Shown piece by piece: positions 63,093-64,000 of a DNA stretch of 64,000 nucleotides (positions are counted from its first letter, which is position 1; the number at the start of each line of letters is the position of its first letter). The notes beneath the pieces are model-generated. The model was given only the letters and a program-made list of their open reading frames with translations, was not told the DNA's origin and did no database searches. The DNA comes from an uncultured Alistipes sp. (GTDB taxonomy: Bacteria > Bacteroidota > Bacteroidia > Bacteroidales > Rikenellaceae). The stretch covers positions 1-64,000 of the forward strand of contig CALVFO010000035.1 of assembly GCA_944326855.1 (NCBI GenBank), given 5' to 3'. A program made the position numbers and the translations under genes.

Positions 63093-64000
63093 TTATTTGA
63101 GCGGAGTCGTCGCCTTGATGTAGTGGTGATGTTCCCCAAAACGTTCAAAGGCGGCACGATCCAGTTCTTCCTGATGATCGGGGTGAGCAATGCTGATAAT
63201 CAAGCGGGCCCGTTCCTGGAAGGTCTTCCCGTACAGATCGACAGCACCGTATTCGGTTACCAGCCAGTGGATGTGAGCACGCGTGGTCACCACACCGGCC
63301 CCCGAAGTCAATACGGGAGCAATTTTGCTGATTCCCTTGTTGGTCACCGACGGCATGGCCAAAATGGCTTTCCCGCCTTTGGAGCAGGAAGCCCCATACA
63401 CGAAGTCCACCTGACCGCCGAAGCCCGAATAGAACTTGGTCCCCAAGGAATCGGCACAAACCTGACCGGTCAGATCGACCTGCAAAGCCGAGTTAATGGC
63501 CGTTACTTTCGGGTTCTTGGCGATGATATAAGGATCGTTGGTGTAACCCACATCCATCATGGCCACACCCGGGTTGTTATCGATAAAATCGTATACCTTC
63601 TGAGAACCCATCAGGAAGGTCGACACCATTTTCCCTTTGTCGATGGCCTTGTTGCGGCCGTTAATCACCCCTTTTTCCACCAACGGCAACACCCCGTCGG
63701 CGAACATTTCGGTGTGGATACCCAGGTCTTTGTGGTTACCCAACTGTGCCAGCACGGCGTTGGGAATGGCCCCGATACCCATCTGCAAGCAGGCTCCGTC
63801 TTCGATCAGAGCGGCGCAGTTATTCCCGATTTTCGTTTCGATTTCGGAAGGAACGCTGAAGTGGGCTTCCTGCAGGGGGCAGTCTTCCTGCACGAAAATG
63901 TCGATATCGTCCAGTGAAATAAAGGCATCCCCGAACGAACGAGGTACGTATTTATTGATCACGGCGATCACATAATCGGCACATTCCACGGCAGCCAGCG
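63093..64000 (-). CDS. Acetyl-CoA hydrolase/transferase family protein, C-terminal part
   Basis: The gene runs off the right edge; about 302 C-terminal residues are visible. They show the family blocks ALIEDGACLQMGIGAIPNAV, the SGFGGQVDFVYGAS loop and GAGVVTTRAHIHWLVTEYG with LYGKTFQERARLI. This fits acetate-dependent CoA-transferases such as 4-hydroxybutyrate or butyrate CoA-transferase; succinyl-CoA:acetate transferase is an alternative. The enzyme would serve acid fermentation, perhaps beside the carboxyltransferase at 13.4 kb. The upstream reading frame stays open to the edge. Confidence 0.88.
   Translation of the reverse strand, partial: LAAVECADYVIAVINKYVPRSFGDAFISLDDIDIFVQEDCPLQEAHFSVPSEIETKIGNNCAALIEDGACLQMGIGAIPNAVLAQLGNHKDLGIHTEMFADGVLPLVEKGVINGRNKAIDKGKMVSTFLMGSQKVYDFIDNNPGVAMMDVGYTNDPYIIAKNPKVTAINSALQVDLTGQVCADSLGTKFYSGFGGQVDFVYGASCSKGGKAILAMPSVTNKGISKIAPVLTSGAGVVTTRAHIHWLVTEYGAVDLYGKTFQERARLIISIAHPDHQEELDRAAFERFGEHHHYIKATTPLK

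Overview
The window looks like chromosomal DNA of a Bacteroidales bacterium, possibly of the Alistipes/Rikenellaceae kind (inference). Direct support is the repeated promoter element TAnnTTTG, often with TTTG about 20 bp upstream, which is the housekeeping promoter type of Bacteroidetes. Gene content agrees: a NagB-LmbE fusion, GSCFA protein, DUF3276 and DUF2851 proteins, a PG_1098-type methyltransferase, a type 2 OMP decarboxylase, XseA/XseB, and lipoprotein and outer-membrane beta-barrel genes with typical signals. No phage, insertion sequence, CRISPR array, tRNA or 16S/23S rRNA gene was seen. Base composition looks even, slightly GC-rich, with AT-rich patches only in intergenic DNA (about 150-480 and 40560-40800).

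Layout. 1-2.3 kb: the start of a TetR regulator gene, a small beta-barrel gene and two gene-poor gaps. 2.3-8.2 kb: two nagB-type genes (one fused to an LmbE deacetylase domain), ettA and hisS. 8.3-13 kb: S41 protease, DUF3276, mnmA, YqaA membrane protein and aroE. 13-16 kb, minus strand: biotin carrier protein, acyl-CoA carboxyltransferase and ispE. 16-27 kb, plus strand: GSCFA, a zinc-ribbon membrane protein, a PafA-like (pseudo)phosphatase, sufE, a DUF59 protein, DUF2851, secA, an M28 peptidase and a small secreted protein. 27-35 kb, minus strand: xseB, xseA, relA, aspA, pyrF and prfA. 35-39 kb: a compact operon joining menaquinone synthesis by the futalosine route (mqnB fused to a DUF454 membrane domain, mqnD) with biotin synthesis (bioF, bioG, bioC). 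39.7-45.6 kb: a lipoprotein, the RNase P RNA gene, queA, an EamA transporter and a YgiQ radical SAM protein. 45.8-56.1 kb: dnaB, comM, comEC, a methyltransferase, nhaC, yihY, a DUF2520 protein and a KdsC-like phosphatase. 56.2-64 kb: a frameshifted FtsX-type permease behind a probable sigma-54 promoter, a sirtuin, a beta-barrel protein, prmA, xerD and a partial CoA-transferase.

How the genes fit together. Most of the window is core metabolism and information processing. The bio genes make the cofactor needed by the biotin carrier at 13.1 kb. The mqn genes point to menaquinone-based anaerobic respiration, with aspA supplying fumarate as a possible electron acceptor. The acyl-CoA carboxyltransferase and the CoA-transferase would fit succinate/propionate or C4 acid metabolism.

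I did not find a clear new defence or mobile system. The most unusual items are the DUF454-MqnB fusion, several paralogues that have lost catalytic residues (the first NagB, the PafA-like protein, the hydrolase half of RelA), a sigma-54 promoter with tandem activator palindromes before the broken permease, and genes whose start codon lies four bases after the -7 element, implying leaderless mRNAs. Statements about lost residues rest on remembered family motifs, not on computed alignments.
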